In this document: positions 55,346-63,980 of the stretch, piece after piece | How the letters are laid out: every line of letters starts with the position of its first letter | Position numbering within the stretch: the stretch's first letter is position 1 | From: CAZAXU01 sp964489245 | GTDB lineage: Bacteria; Bacteroidota; Bacteroidia; Flavobacteriales; Flavobacteriaceae | DNA length: 64,000 nucleotides | Reading direction: 5' to 3' | NCBI GenBank assembly: GCA_964489245.1 | Contig: CAZAXU010000003.1 | Coordinates: 24,639 to 88,638, forward strand | Position numbers and translations under genes: made by a program | The notes under the pieces: generated by a model | The model's database searches: none | Seen by the model: the letters and a program-made list of their open reading frames with translations, nothing else | Told to the model about the DNA's origin: nothing

Positions 55346-56359
55346 TTAGTGCATTAGTTTGAATATCAGTTCGTTCAAGATGTCTTTGTGTGTCATGTTT
55401 CCGGCATCTACACCTTTGCTTTGCATATCGGCTTTGCGTAAATAGCCGATATTTTTAGTCACTTTTTTCATCGGATATATGATGGCTGCCCGTTGATATT
55501 CCTGATAAAAATACGGATTTATTTTTAAGGCTCTGGCAACAGAAAATTTGCTTTGGTCGTTCAGACTGTGATAGATAAACAAATCTCTGAAGAAATTATA
55601 CAACAAAGGCAATATGGATGCAATGGCGTGTTCCTTGGGGTTTGATGAAAAATAATTGATAATATTCTGGGCTTTATGATAGTTGCCCAAGGCAATGGCA
55701 GATTTCAACTCAAAATTATTAAATTCTTTGCTGATACCAATATTGATTTCAATGGTTTCAGGAGTGATTCTCGAGTTTTTGGGCAATAACAAGCTTAGTT
55801 TATCCAGTTCATTATAGATTTTAGATAAATCTGTGCCGAGAAAATCCAATAACATTTGTGCGCTTTTCAAATCGATTTCATAGCTCATTTCTTTAGCGGT
55901 GGATACAATCCAGTTTAAGGTTTCGTTTTCATAGAGCCTTTTTGCTTCGAAATAAACTCCTTTTTCTTGAATCAGCTTAAATATTTTTTTGCGTTTATCA
56001 ATTTTTTTATATTTATAGTTAAAAACAAGAATGGTATTTTCTGCAGGATTGTTCAGATAGCTTTCAAAAGCATCTGTTTCAGCTTTTTTTCTGAAAAGAT
56101 GTTGCGCTTCTTTGATGATGATGACTTGTTTGTCTCCAATCATCGGGAATCGGCGGGCTTGCAAAACCAGTTCTTGAACATTTACATCCATGCCATAGAG
56201 CAACATTTGATCAAAACTCTTTGCTTCTTCGGGCAAAATATTTTTCTCGATATAATTGCTTATTTTATCAATAAAAAAAGCCTCGTCACCCGATAGGAAA
56301 TAAACGGGTTTATATTTCTTTTTTTTAAGCTGTTCTATGATTTGATTGACTTCTTTCAT
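55346..56359 (-). CDS. holA: DNA polymerase III delta subunit
   Basis: A 337-residue clamp-loader subunit that opens the beta clamp. The N-terminal KPVYFLSGDEAFFIDKIS is the degenerate AAA region, followed by RRFPMIGDKQVIIIKEAQ and a three-helix C-terminal collar region with LDKLSLLLPKNSRI. Length and composition fit HolA of Bacteroidota. ATG 56359 is used. A divergent HsdR-N-like gene begins about 85 bp away. Confidence 0.9.
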   Translation of the reverse strand: MKEVNQIIEQLKKKKYKPVYFLSGDEAFFIDKISNYIEKNILPEEAKSFDQMLLYGMDVNVQELVLQARRFPMIGDKQVIIIKEAQHLFRKKAETDAFESYLNNPAENTILVFNYKYKKIDKRKKIFKLIQEKGVYFEAKRLYENETLNWIVSTAKEMSYEIDLKSAQMLLDFLGTDLSKIYNELDKLSLLLPKNSRITPETIEINIGISKEFNNFELKSAIALGNYHKAQNIINYFSSNPKEHAIASILPLLYNFFRDLFIYHSLNDQSKFSVARALKINPYFYQEYQRAAIIYPMKKVTKNIGYLRKADMQSKGVDAGNMTHKDILNELIFKLMH

Positions 56360-56444
56360 CAATTGGTTTTATAAAATTTCTTTCATTTTATCTTGATTTC
56401 TAAATTCCTTTGGCAGGATTCAAAAAAAAATGCAACTTTACATC

Positions 56445-56909
56445 ATGAAAAAATTGAATTTTCCGAGTGTTTCATTCCGATACAAAAATAGGGAAAATAA
56501 AACATATATTTTTGATGAAATCAGAAAGGCTTATTATCTGTTGACTCCGGAGGAGTGGGTGCGGCAACATCTGATTCATTTTCTGATAGCTGAGAAGCAA
56601 TATCCAAAGTCATTGATTTCAGTTGAAAAGAAGTTGGATGTCAATGGATTAAACAGAAGATATGATGTGGTTGTGTTTGGCAGAAACATGCAACCTGAAA
56701 TTTTGGTCGAGTGCAAGTCTCCCGAGCAAAAAATCACTCAAAAAACCTTTGATCAGGCAAGTCAATATAATTGGATTTTGAAAGCGCCCTATTTGTTATT
56801 GACAAATGGTTTGAAACACTATATTTGCCAAATGGATTTTGAGCACAACACATACAAATATTTAAAGGAAATACCTGATTTCTCAGGAGAAAAACGAACA
56901 AACATTTGA
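56445..56909 (+). CDS. HsdR N-terminal-type protein (restriction-like nuclease fold)
   Basis: A 154-residue protein of the HSDR_N_2 type, a stand-alone PD-(D/E)xK-like domain. RRYDVVVFGRNMQPEILVEC carries the Asp, and the Glu-Cys-Lys (ECKSPEQ) completes the site. There is no helicase or methylase gene nearby, so it is not part of a type I restriction system. Homologues are found singly in many Bacteroidota, with unknown role. ATG 56430 is an alternative start. Its TGA overlaps the following glycosyltransferase, whose TTG start begins in TTGA. Confidence 0.87.
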   Translation: MKKLNFPSVSFRYKNRENKTYIFDEIRKAYYLLTPEEWVRQHLIHFLIAEKQYPKSLISVEKKLDVNGLNRRYDVVVFGRNMQPEILVECKSPEQKITQKTFDQASQYNWILKAPYLLLTNGLKHYICQMDFEHNTYKYLKEIPDFSGEKRTNI

Positions 56910-57859
56910 AAATTGCGGTTGTCATATTAAATTGGAACGGAGCCGAATTGTTATCTCGGTTTTTGCCTTCTGTTGTTAAATATTCTGATTTTGCCGATGT
57001 CTATGTGATTGACAACGCATCAACAGATGAGTCGATTTCGTTATTGCGAACCGATTTTCCGCATGTAAAAATCATTCAATTGGACAAAAACTACGGCTAT
57101 GCCGGAGGATACAACAAAGGATTGTCACAAATTGAAGCTGATATTTATGCCTTGGTCAATTCTGACTTGGAAGTTACCAAGCATTGGTTGGAGCCTGTCA
57201 GGAGTCACTTTGCCAATAACCCGAAAACAGCCGTTATCCAGCCTAAAATCAAGGATTATAAAGATAAAACCAAGTTTGAATATGCCGGAGCGGCGGGAGG
57301 ATTCATAGATTTTTTCGGATATCCGTATTGTGACGGCAGAATATTGTTCAAAATAGAAGATGACAAGGGGCAATATGAACAAGAGAAAGAAATTTTTTGG
57401 TCGTCGGGAGCTTGTTTGATGGTGAGATCATCTGTTTTTAAAAGCTTGGGAGGCTTTGATGAAAGCTTCTTTGCGCATCAAGAAGAGATAGATTTTTGTT
57501 GGCGCGCCCAACATCAATCTCACGACATAAAATATATTCCCGCATCAACGGTCTATCATTTGGGTGGCGCCAGCTTGAGCAACCAAAACCCGTTTAAAAC
57601 CTATTTGAATTTTAGGAATAATTTGATGATGCTACTGAAAAACTTGCCTTTGCAATTGATTCCGATAGTTATTTTTTCTCGCTTGTTGTTGGACGGATTG
57701 GCAGGAATTATGTTTATCTTTCAAGGAAAACCAAGACATAGCTTTGCCATTATCAAAGCACATTTCGGATTCTACAGACGTATTCCGGCAATCTGGAAAA
57801 AACGCCCTAAAAAACCTGTTCAAAAGTACTACGGAAGTTTCAGTATTTTCCTGAAATAA
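56906..57859 (+). CDS. GT2 family glycosyltransferase with TTG start
   Basis: A 317-residue GT-A enzyme. VILNWNGAELL opens the nucleotide-binding domain, ALVNSDLEV holds the metal-binding pair, and the HQEEIDFCWRA segment is the acceptor/catalytic region of rhamnosyltransferase-like GT2 enzymes. The start is TTG at 56906, inside TTGA overlapping the previous stop. No upstream ATG is available, and an internal start would delete the Rossmann strand. A hydrophobic C-terminal helix is present. The sugar acceptor is unknown. Confidence 0.88.
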   Translation: MKIAVVILNWNGAELLSRFLPSVVKYSDFADVYVIDNASTDESISLLRTDFPHVKIIQLDKNYGYAGGYNKGLSQIEADIYALVNSDLEVTKHWLEPVRSHFANNPKTAVIQPKIKDYKDKTKFEYAGAAGGFIDFFGYPYCDGRILFKIEDDKGQYEQEKEIFWSSGACLMVRSSVFKSLGGFDESFFAHQEEIDFCWRAQHQSHDIKYIPASTVYHLGGASLSNQNPFKTYLNFRNNLMMLLKNLPLQLIPIVIFSRLLLDGLAGIMFIFQGKPRHSFAIIKAHFGFYRRIPAIWKKRPKKPVQKYYGSFSIFLK

Positions 57860-57942
57860 AAATAAATAAATAAATATTAAAATAAATGCTTGTATTTCAA
57901 TATTTAATATTAACTTCGCCACATAATTTTTTAAATCATAAA

Positions 57943-58134
57943 ATGAAAAAAGGAACAGTAAAATTTTTCAATGAGTCCAAAGGTTATGGATTCATTAAAG
58001 AGGACGAAACAGAAAACGAATACTTTGTACACGTTTCAGGATTAATCGATGAAATTCGCGAAGGTGACGCTGTTGAGTTTGACCTTAAAGAAGGAAAAAA
58101 AGGAATGAATGCAGTTGATGTTAAAGTAATTTAA
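57943..58134 (+). CDS. Cold-shock domain protein
   Basis: A 63-residue CspA-like RNA-binding protein, with RNP1 KGYGFIKED and RNP2 EYFVHVSGL. The start is ATG 57943; the longer frame upstream is rejected because it passes the promoter region. A near -7 element (TAACTTCG, 57911-57918) with TTG at 57890-57892 precedes it, and a strong terminator follows at 58164-58193. The long leader is expected for such proteins. Confidence 0.95.
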   Translation: MKKGTVKFFNESKGYGFIKEDETENEYFVHVSGLIDEIREGDAVEFDLKEGKKGMNAVDVKVI

Positions 58135-58163
58135 TATACACTGAATAAATTTTTTATTGTGAG

Positions 58164-58193
58164 AAAACCTACCATTGTGCGTAGGTTTTTTTT
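58164..58193 (+). terminator. Intrinsic terminator after the cold-shock gene
   Basis: AAAACCTAC pairs with GTAGGTTTT around CATTGTGC and continues into a T-tract (58185-58193). Confidence 0.92.
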
Positions 58194-58287
58194 ATGCTCT
58201 TTTTTTGTGATACTTGTGCTTTTCTGCGGAATGGGCAAATGGCATTCCAAATAATTTCTTACTTTTACAGCCCAAACCAAAGAATTT

Positions 58288-60711
58288 ATGAAATCGAACT
58301 TCGATTATAAGAAATTAGTTCCGCATTTTGTTGCAATAGGCATTTTTATTTTGATTTCTCTTATCTATTTCAATCCTGTTCTGAAAGGAAAAGTGCTCAA
58401 TCAAAGCGATGTACTCATGTCAAAAGGCATGGAAAAAGAGCGAATGACTTATCAGAAAAAAGAAGGAAAAAATATTTATTGGACCAATTCAACTTTCGGA
58501 GGGATGCCCACTTATGTTTTAGGAACCGGTTTCCCGAATGATTATACGCTGAAATTGCATAAGGCAATAAATTTTTTGCCGAGACCCGCTAATTTTCTGT
58601 TTTTATATTTCATCTCATTCTATATTTTGATGTTGGTGATGCGTATGGACTGGAAAATAGCCGTGCTAGGGTCTTTGGCTTTTGGTTTTTCTACATATTA
58701 TTTGATTATTATCGGCGTAGGGCATTTGGCAAAAGTGCGGGCAATTGCCTATTTTCCGTTGGTGCTGGCAGGAATTCTCTTGGTTTTTGAGCGTAAAAAA
58801 TATTTTTTAGGATTCATATTAACCACTTTGGCACTATCGCTTGAAATCAATACAAAACACTATCAGATGACTTATTATCTGATGTTTGCCGTGTTGTTTT
58901 TAGGACTGTTCTTTTTGATTGAAGCCTATCAAAAAAAAGAAATAAAAATATTCTCAAAAGAATTATTGATATTATTGATTGCCGCTTTTTTGGGATTGAG
59001 CACGAATGCCACCAATATTCTGCCATCAAAGGAGTATGTGAAATACAGCATCAGAGGAGAAAACATTTTGAATATCAACCCCGACGGAAGTAAAAAAGAA
59101 GCCAAACATGGTTTATCTAAAGATTATATCACCGAATACAGCTATGGCATTGCCGAAACTTTCAATCTGTTGGTGCCTAGGTTTATGGGCGGTTCCAACA
59201 GCGAAAATTTAGGTGAAGATTCACATTTGTATAAAGCACTGATTGCCAAAACAGATAAGCGCCAAGCAAAAGACTTTGTTTCAAGCGTGAGCACTTATTG
59301 GGGCAAACAACCCATTGTTGCCGCGCCGGCATATATCGGTGCAATCACGATATTTCTTGCCTTTTTAGGGCTTTTGTTCTATAAAGGTATTCATAAAAAA
59401 TGGATTGTTGCGGCGGTGATTTTCACGCTTCTGTTGTCTTGGGGTAAGAATTTGAGTTTTTTGACAGACTTTTTCATTGACTATGTTCCGATGTATAACA
59501 AGTTCAGAGCGGTATCATCTATTCAGGTGATTGTCGAGTTTCTGTTGCCGATATTGGCGGTTCTCGGCTTATACTCATTCATGAAATCAGATTTATCTGT
59601 AGAAGAAAAACAAAAGAAATTATATATTGCACTTGGTGGCTTGAGCGGTTTATTGTTGGTGTTCATCCTGCTTGGAAGTGCCATGTTCGACTTTTCAGGG
59701 GCTTCGGATACGCTCTTTGCCAAATACGGATTTTTAGATGCCTTGATTGAAGACAGAAAAGCCATGTTGCGCTCAGACAGTATTCGCTCATTGCTTCTGA
59801 TTCTATTAGCAGGTGGAATTCTGTGGGGTTATTTGAAACAGAAAATTGAATCGGCGGTTTTGGTGCCGGCATTGGCGGTTTTGATTTTGTTTGATTTGGC
59901 AGGTGTGGACAGGCGTTACGTGAATGAAGACAGTTTTGTGGATGCAAACTATTATAATCGGTTTTTCAGACCAACCGATGCAGATCAAGAGATTCTGAAA
60001 GATAAATCTTATTATCGGGTGATGAATTTGTCGCGTAGTCCGCTCACCGATGGTTTGACTTCTTATTTTCATAAGCAATTGGGTGGATATCATGCTGCAA
60101 AGCCACGAAGAATGCAAGATTTGTTCGATTTTTATATGTCCGGAAATATTATGCCCGAATTGTTGAATATGTATAATGTCAAATATCTGATTGTTCCAAA
60201 CAAGGATAAACAAAGCGTTCAGCTCAATGGAGAAGCCAATGGAAATGCATGGTTTGTAGAAAATTTGAAGTTTGTCAAAGATGAAAATCAAGAAATATTG
60301 GAACTCAAAGAAATCGACACCAAGAAAACAGCGGTGCTCAACCTGAAGTATAAAAAAGATTTTCAAACGGCATATAAAAAAGACAGTCTGTCAAGAATTA
60401 TGCTGAAACAATATCATCCTGAGCGTTTGGTCTATGAATCTGAAAATGAGAACGATGGTTTTGCCGTGTTTTCAGAGAATTTTTATAAAGACGGGTGGTT
60501 TGCCGTTGTAGATGGCATCAAAACACAAATTTTCAAAGTGGATTATGCTTTACGCGGCATACATATTCCGGCAGGCAAACATAAGATTGAATTTATGTTT
60601 ACGCCTCAAGTGGTGAAAACAGGCGGAAAAATTTCATTGATTTCATTTCTGTTGTTTGCTGTTTTTGTTGCAGGCGGTCTATTTTTTCATTATAAAAAAC
60701 AACACAATTGA
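58288..60711 (+). CDS. YfhO-family membrane protein
   Basis: An 807-residue membrane protein with about 12 hydrophobic helices and a C-terminal periplasmic part. The N-terminal region contains the NSTFGGMPTYVLG pattern typical of YfhO-family proteins. Members are thought to act in cell-wall or lipid-linked glycan transfer; in Bacillus YfhO is linked to lipoteichoic acid glycosylation. The C-terminal half (residues about 600-760) is beta-rich. The gene overlaps the next GT2 gene by TTGA at 60708-60711. Confidence 0.88.
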   Translation: MKSNFDYKKLVPHFVAIGIFILISLIYFNPVLKGKVLNQSDVLMSKGMEKERMTYQKKEGKNIYWTNSTFGGMPTYVLGTGFPNDYTLKLHKAINFLPRPANFLFLYFISFYILMLVMRMDWKIAVLGSLAFGFSTYYLIIIGVGHLAKVRAIAYFPLVLAGILLVFERKKYFLGFILTTLALSLEINTKHYQMTYYLMFAVLFLGLFFLIEAYQKKEIKIFSKELLILLIAAFLGLSTNATNILPSKEYVKYSIRGENILNINPDGSKKEAKHGLSKDYITEYSYGIAETFNLLVPRFMGGSNSENLGEDSHLYKALIAKTDKRQAKDFVSSVSTYWGKQPIVAAPAYIGAITIFLAFLGLLFYKGIHKKWIVAAVIFTLLLSWGKNLSFLTDFFIDYVPMYNKFRAVSSIQVIVEFLLPILAVLGLYSFMKSDLSVEEKQKKLYIALGGLSGLLLVFILLGSAMFDFSGASDTLFAKYGFLDALIEDRKAMLRSDSIRSLLLILLAGGILWGYLKQKIESAVLVPALAVLILFDLAGVDRRYVNEDSFVDANYYNRFFRPTDADQEILKDKSYYRVMNLSRSPLTDGLTSYFHKQLGGYHAAKPRRMQDLFDFYMSGNIMPELLNMYNVKYLIVPNKDKQSVQLNGEANGNAWFVENLKFVKDENQEILELKEIDTKKTAVLNLKYKKDFQTAYKKDSLSRIMLKQYHPERLVYESENENDGFAVFSENFYKDGWFAVVDGIKTQIFKVDYALRGIHIPAGKHKIEFMFTPQVVKTGGKISLISFLLFAVFVAGGLFFHYKKQHN

Positions 60712-61613
60712 AAAAGTTCTCGATTATCATACCAACCTATAACCGTTTGAAATTGTTACAAGAACTTTTGGACAGCATGCTTGTGCAACAATTCAATTGT
60801 AAACAATTTGAGTTTTTGGTTATAGACAACAATTCAACCGAAGATGTTGAGAAAGTTGTTATGGATTTCAGACATGCACATCGCAGATTTAACCTTAAAT
60901 ATCATAGGGAGAGTAGGCAAGGGGTTCAATATGCTTGGAACAAAGGAATTGAAATGGCACAAGGGCAATTACTCGTTTTTGTGGATGATGATATCACTTT
61001 TCATAAAGACTATTTTCATTTTTTGGAAACTAATTTTCAGGGAGAGATAAAAAATATTGCCGGAGGCGGAAAAGTTGCGCCGGTTTTTGAACACCAAAAA
61101 CCTGCCTGGATTTCAAAATATGTCATGCCCTATTTTGCCGAGATCAACTTGGGAGAAAAAACCAATTTTCCGAAAAAGAAAAACCCTTTGGCTGCCAATA
61201 TGCTTATTTCAAAAGATGTGTTTGAACGAGCGGGCAAATTTAATACTGAAAAATATAACGAGAAAAATCTGATTACACCGGGAACCTTTGAAGGTGATTT
61301 GTTTAGGAGAATTGCCAGACTGAACATTCCGATTTATTATTTTGGCGATTTGGTGGTATGGCACCTGATATCCAAAGAAAAAATATCGAAATCTCATATC
61401 AAATCTCAAGCAATTGAATTGGGAAAAACCTATAGAGAAATGTATAAAACAAAAGGGCAACACGCCTATTTTTATGCCTTGTTGCGCAACTTGCTGAAAT
61501 GGATTGCCGCCTGCGTGCTTTCGCTCTATTATATTGTCACCACCCAATGGGAAAAAGCATCTATGTTGTTTAAACTTCGCTATTGGAAAACCAAAGGCTT
61601 GCTGAATTTCTAA
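60708..61613 (+). CDS. GT2 family glycosyltransferase with TTG start (2)
   Basis: A 301-residue GT-A enzyme. IIPTYNRLKLL is the nucleotide-binding start, VFVDDDITFHKDYF carries the metal-binding Asp cluster, and a C-terminal hydrophobic segment (AACVLSLYYIV) would anchor it to the membrane. The start is TTG 60708, in TTGA overlapping the YfhO stop; the Rossmann strand begins at once, so no other start fits. Together with YfhO it suggests polyprenyl-linked sugar transfer on the cell surface. It is the last housekeeping-like gene before the accessory end. Confidence 0.87.
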   Translation: MKKFSIIIPTYNRLKLLQELLDSMLVQQFNCKQFEFLVIDNNSTEDVEKVVMDFRHAHRRFNLKYHRESRQGVQYAWNKGIEMAQGQLLVFVDDDITFHKDYFHFLETNFQGEIKNIAGGGKVAPVFEHQKPAWISKYVMPYFAEINLGEKTNFPKKKNPLAANMLISKDVFERAGKFNTEKYNEKNLITPGTFEGDLFRRIARLNIPIYYFGDLVVWHLISKEKISKSHIKSQAIELGKTYREMYKTKGQHAYFYALLRNLLKWIAACVLSLYYIVTTQWEKASMLFKLRYWKTKGLLNF

Positions 61614-61796
61614 AGCTTGATGTAAACTTGTAACTTCTCGGACAAATTCCGGATTTCAACAAATCTTGACTGTAAAACTTATAATTATTTTGATATCTTT
61701 TTCTATAGGTAATTTCTTTAACATTTTATATTCCTTTTGTGAAGTTTTCTTTACAAAGACAATTTGACGATGATAAAAATTCTATATTTTCTTATA
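61614..61796. other. Intergenic space at the core/accessory border
   Basis: About 180 AT-rich bases between the last glycosyltransferase and the first short repeat. Nothing gene-like is supported here. Confidence 0.4.
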
Positions 61797-61834
61797 GGGT
61801 GGGGGTACTTTCGGTATGCGATATAATCGGGGGG
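61797..61834. repeat. Cassette-like repeat, copy 1
   Basis: The core at 61808-61829 (CTTTCGGTATGCGATATAAT then CG) matches copy 2 at 62722-62743 in 20 of 22 bases, and both are preceded by a GGTGG run. It lies just 5 bases before the stop codon end of the minus-strand gene, so it follows that gene on its own strand. Confidence 0.75.
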
Positions 61835-62425
61835 TTATTCCGTGCTAATTTCCAAAATATTCTTATTGGTATACTTTTTTTTCAGTTCCTTACGTTTTGT
61901 TTTCATTCTACTTTCAATTTTATCTATATCTAAATCTCCTTTTTGGTATTGTATTTCCAAACCTATTAAGGTTATTAATTCAGATAATAATTGTTCGTAT
62001 GTTTCAACCATTTGGTAGTTCGCTAATTTTTTCAAGTTTATCAATCCTGTGTAAATTTGGCTATGGGAATATTCCGACATATTCTTAGATATAATTTCGT
62101 TTGTTATAATAGTTTCTAACAGATATGGAAAAGGAATTGGATTATTTTCCTTCATTTGAGATATTTTTTCATTATTGTTATTAATAGTATCTTTTTCGAG
62201 TTCTTTGACTGTTCTGACTAATATTTGGCTATAAGCTTTTGTGTCAGTTAATATCAATCTTGACGTATTCAGAAGTTTAATTGTATCTTCTTTTTCTTTT
62301 TTCCGTATTCCTGAATTTGTCAAGAATATTGCAATAAATACACCTGCCAAAGTTGCAATCAGAGTTAAAATAAAAGACCTTAATTCTGATTTTGATATTC
62401 TTAATTTTTTGAAATTCAACTTCAT
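61835..62425 (-). CDS. Orphan membrane-anchored protein in the cassette-like region
   Basis: A 196-residue protein with one clear membrane span near residues 17-36 (FILTLIATLAGVFIAIFLTN). The rest is charged and helical (KKEKEDTIKLLNTSRLILTD; EIQYQKGDLDIDKIESRMKT). It has no recognisable domain. A -7 element on the minus strand (TATCTTTG, 62503-62496) lies 71 bases upstream. It lies between two copies of a short repeat, next to an AAA ATPase gene, and its base composition is like that of nearby accessory genes. A role cannot be assigned. Confidence 0.7.
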   Translation of the reverse strand: MKLNFKKLRISKSELRSFILTLIATLAGVFIAIFLTNSGIRKKEKEDTIKLLNTSRLILTDTKAYSQILVRTVKELEKDTINNNNEKISQMKENNPIPFPYLLETIITNEIISKNMSEYSHSQIYTGLINLKKLANYQMVETYEQLLSELITLIGLEIQYQKGDLDIDKIESRMKTKRKELKKKYTNKNILEISTE

Positions 62426-62495
62426 ATCTTCTTTAAAAACTGATTTTTGTCAAATGCACTACAACGCCCTGCTAAACGCAGTTCCGGTTTACAAA

Positions 62496-62503
62496 CAAAG
62501 ATA
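62496..62503 (-). promoter_or_regulatory. -7 promoter element of the orphan membrane gene
   Basis: The minus strand reads TATCTTTG, an exact TAnnTTTG, with a 70-base leader to the ATG at 62425. Confidence 0.5.
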
Positions 62504-62517
62504 CAATAAATTTATAT

Positions 62518-62574
62518 AAGCATAATTTAAAATAAAAGACCCACGCTATTGTTTTGTGATTTTAAATTATGCTT
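62518..62574. repeat. 16-bp perfect inverted repeat
   Basis: AAGCATAATTTAAAAT (62518-62533) and ATTTTAAATTATGCTT (62559-62574) are exact reverse complements around a 25-base loop. It lies upstream of the membrane gene's promoter. Confidence 0.95.
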
Positions 62575-62710
62575 TGTCAATTAGCGCAATATCACCGGAT
62601 TCTGACAAACCGAATTGTTTTGTTTAAACCTACTAGGTTTATTTCAATTAACGATGCTAGAAGTTAATTAAGGATAAGTAAACGCTAGGGTTTAAAGTTG
62701 CAAATTTTGC

Positions 62711-62743
62711 GGTGGTAGAGGCTTTTGGTACGCGATATAATCG
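62711..62743. repeat. Cassette-like repeat, copy 2
   Basis: The core at 62722-62743 (CTTTTGGTACGCGATATAAT then CG) shares 20 of 22 bases with copy 1. The element ends 22 bases before the stop codon end of the minus-strand AAA gene, so, as with copy 1, it follows a gene on the gene's own strand. Confidence 0.75.
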
Positions 62744-62765
62744 TGCACCGGCGGGAGCTGGCTTT

Positions 62766-63884
62766 TTATATTTTTACAAATTCTCTGAAATTACTTCTGT
62801 CAATTACTTTACTTTCGGCGTTATATGCTTCAATAAAAGTCTTTGGCAATCGTGCTTTTTTCCTGTTATTCCATTTAAATTCATATCCATATATTTTCCC
62901 GCTGTGTTCTTCTACAAAATCTACTTCTTGTTGCTGTCTGGTTCTCCAAAAATAAATGCGTGCAAGACTCTGTTTATATTCAATTTGTTTTATTCTCTCC
63001 GAAATCAAAAAGTTTTCCCACAAAGCCCCTTTATCTGCCCTTAACTCAAGATGATTAAAATTTCCTATCAGCATATTGCGAATACCGTTATCATAGAAAT
63101 ATATTTTCTTATTCATTTTTATTTCGTTGCGAAGATTGCGGCTAAAACTTCCTAACTTAAAAATTATAAATCCTTTTTGAAGAATATCAATGTATTTACT
63201 TACGGTATTTTTGTCAACATTTACAATTTGTGCCAATTCGGAATAGTTTACTTCACTTCCTACTTGCAAGGCTAATGCCTGAACCAATTTATCCAATATT
63301 TCGGGCTTTTGTATATTGGCAAATGAAAGAATGTCTTTATACAGATAACTATTCACTAAATTTCTTAGTACACCGACTTCATCATCAGGATGGTTTAAAA
63401 CGTCCGGGTAAAGACCGTATAACAATCTATTTTCAAGTTGTTGCTCAGAATATAAATATCCGTGGTGTTTTTCATATTCTTCCCACGAAATAGGAAATAA
63501 CCGATATTCCCATTTTCGACCTGTTAAAGGTTCGTTTATTTGGTTGGATAAATCAAAAGAAGATGAACCACTTGTAAATAATTGAACGTCCTTAAACCTG
63601 TCTGTAATTATTTTCATTGTAAGTCCAATACCTTTTATTCTTTGGGCTTCATCAATGAAAACATATTTATACTTGCCCAAAATTGAACGAATTTGTTCGG
63701 TATTAGGTTCTGTCAATAAAGTTCTTGTTCTTGGGTCGTCCCCATCAAGTAACAGATAGTCTTTGTCTTTCAGGATTTTTTCTATCAAAGTTGTTTTTCC
63801 AACTTGTCTTGGTCCCATTAAAACAACTGCTTTTCCTGACCCAACTTTATTTTCTATTTCCTTTTCTAGATATCTTATGTACAT
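62766..63884 (-). CDS. DUF4143-type AAA ATPase
   Basis: A 372-residue ATPase with GPRQVGKTT (Walker A, near residue 24-32), VFIDEAQRIKGIG (Walker B) and a C-terminal domain of DUF4143 type (KKIYFYDNGIRNMLIGNFNH). Near the end, RQQQEVDFVEEHSGKIYGYE is a PD-(D/E)xK-like segment, as in mobile ATPases of this group. Its role is unknown; such genes are widely scattered and horizontally transferred. An exact -7 element sits at 63903-63896 with TTTG 22 bases upstream. The ATG lies 12 bases after the element. Confidence 0.88.
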   Translation of the reverse strand: MYIRYLEKEIENKVGSGKAVVLMGPRQVGKTTLIEKILKDKDYLLLDGDDPRTRTLLTEPNTEQIRSILGKYKYVFIDEAQRIKGIGLTMKIITDRFKDVQLFTSGSSSFDLSNQINEPLTGRKWEYRLFPISWEEYEKHHGYLYSEQQLENRLLYGLYPDVLNHPDDEVGVLRNLVNSYLYKDILSFANIQKPEILDKLVQALALQVGSEVNYSELAQIVNVDKNTVSKYIDILQKGFIIFKLGSFSRNLRNEIKMNKKIYFYDNGIRNMLIGNFNHLELRADKGALWENFLISERIKQIEYKQSLARIYFWRTRQQQEVDFVEEHSGKIYGYEFKWNNRKKARLPKTFIEAYNAESKVIDRSNFREFVKI

Positions 63885-63895
63885 ATTTTTTCTTG

Positions 63896-63903
63896 CAAAG
63901 ATA
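63896..63903 (-). promoter_or_regulatory. -7 promoter element of the AAA ATPase gene
   Basis: The minus strand reads TATCTTTG, an exact TAnnTTTG, with TTTG about 22 bases upstream as -33. Confidence 0.6.
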
Positions 63904-63920
63904 ATATTTTTGTTAATAGA

Positions 63921-63980
63921 TTCACCAAATGTTATGTTATTTAGTGAATGTTCTCACGTGAAATAATATATTCATGTGAA
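63921..63980. promoter_or_regulatory. TTCAC/GTGAA half-site cluster before the AAA gene
   Basis: TTCAC at 63921-63925 and GTGAA at 63944-63948 lie in near-complementary 11-base arms. The palindrome TCACGTGA (63954-63961) and the near-palindrome TTCATGTGAA (63971-63980) follow. The first pair covers the -33 region, so an operator is plausible. Confidence 0.5.

Larger units (their letters stand above)
62426..62710. other. Structured intergenic region of the cassette-like zone
   Basis: No convincing gene. It holds an exact -7 element (62496-62503, minus), a 16-bp perfect inverted repeat (62518-62574), the palindrome AAACCTA-C-TAGGTTT (62626-62640), and AATTAAC/GTTAATT (about 62645-62668). The leader side next to the membrane gene (62455-62490) is C/G-rich for the region and contains ACGCCCTGCTAAACGC. 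Confidence 0.6.

Noticed and set aside
56445..56909. Type I restriction-modification system
   Set aside because: Only an HsdR-N-like domain is present; no HsdM, HsdS or helicase gene nearby.
59806..60366. 186-codon minus-strand frame inside the YfhO gene
   Set aside because: Low-complexity antisense shadow of a well-supported gene; no promoter, no domain.
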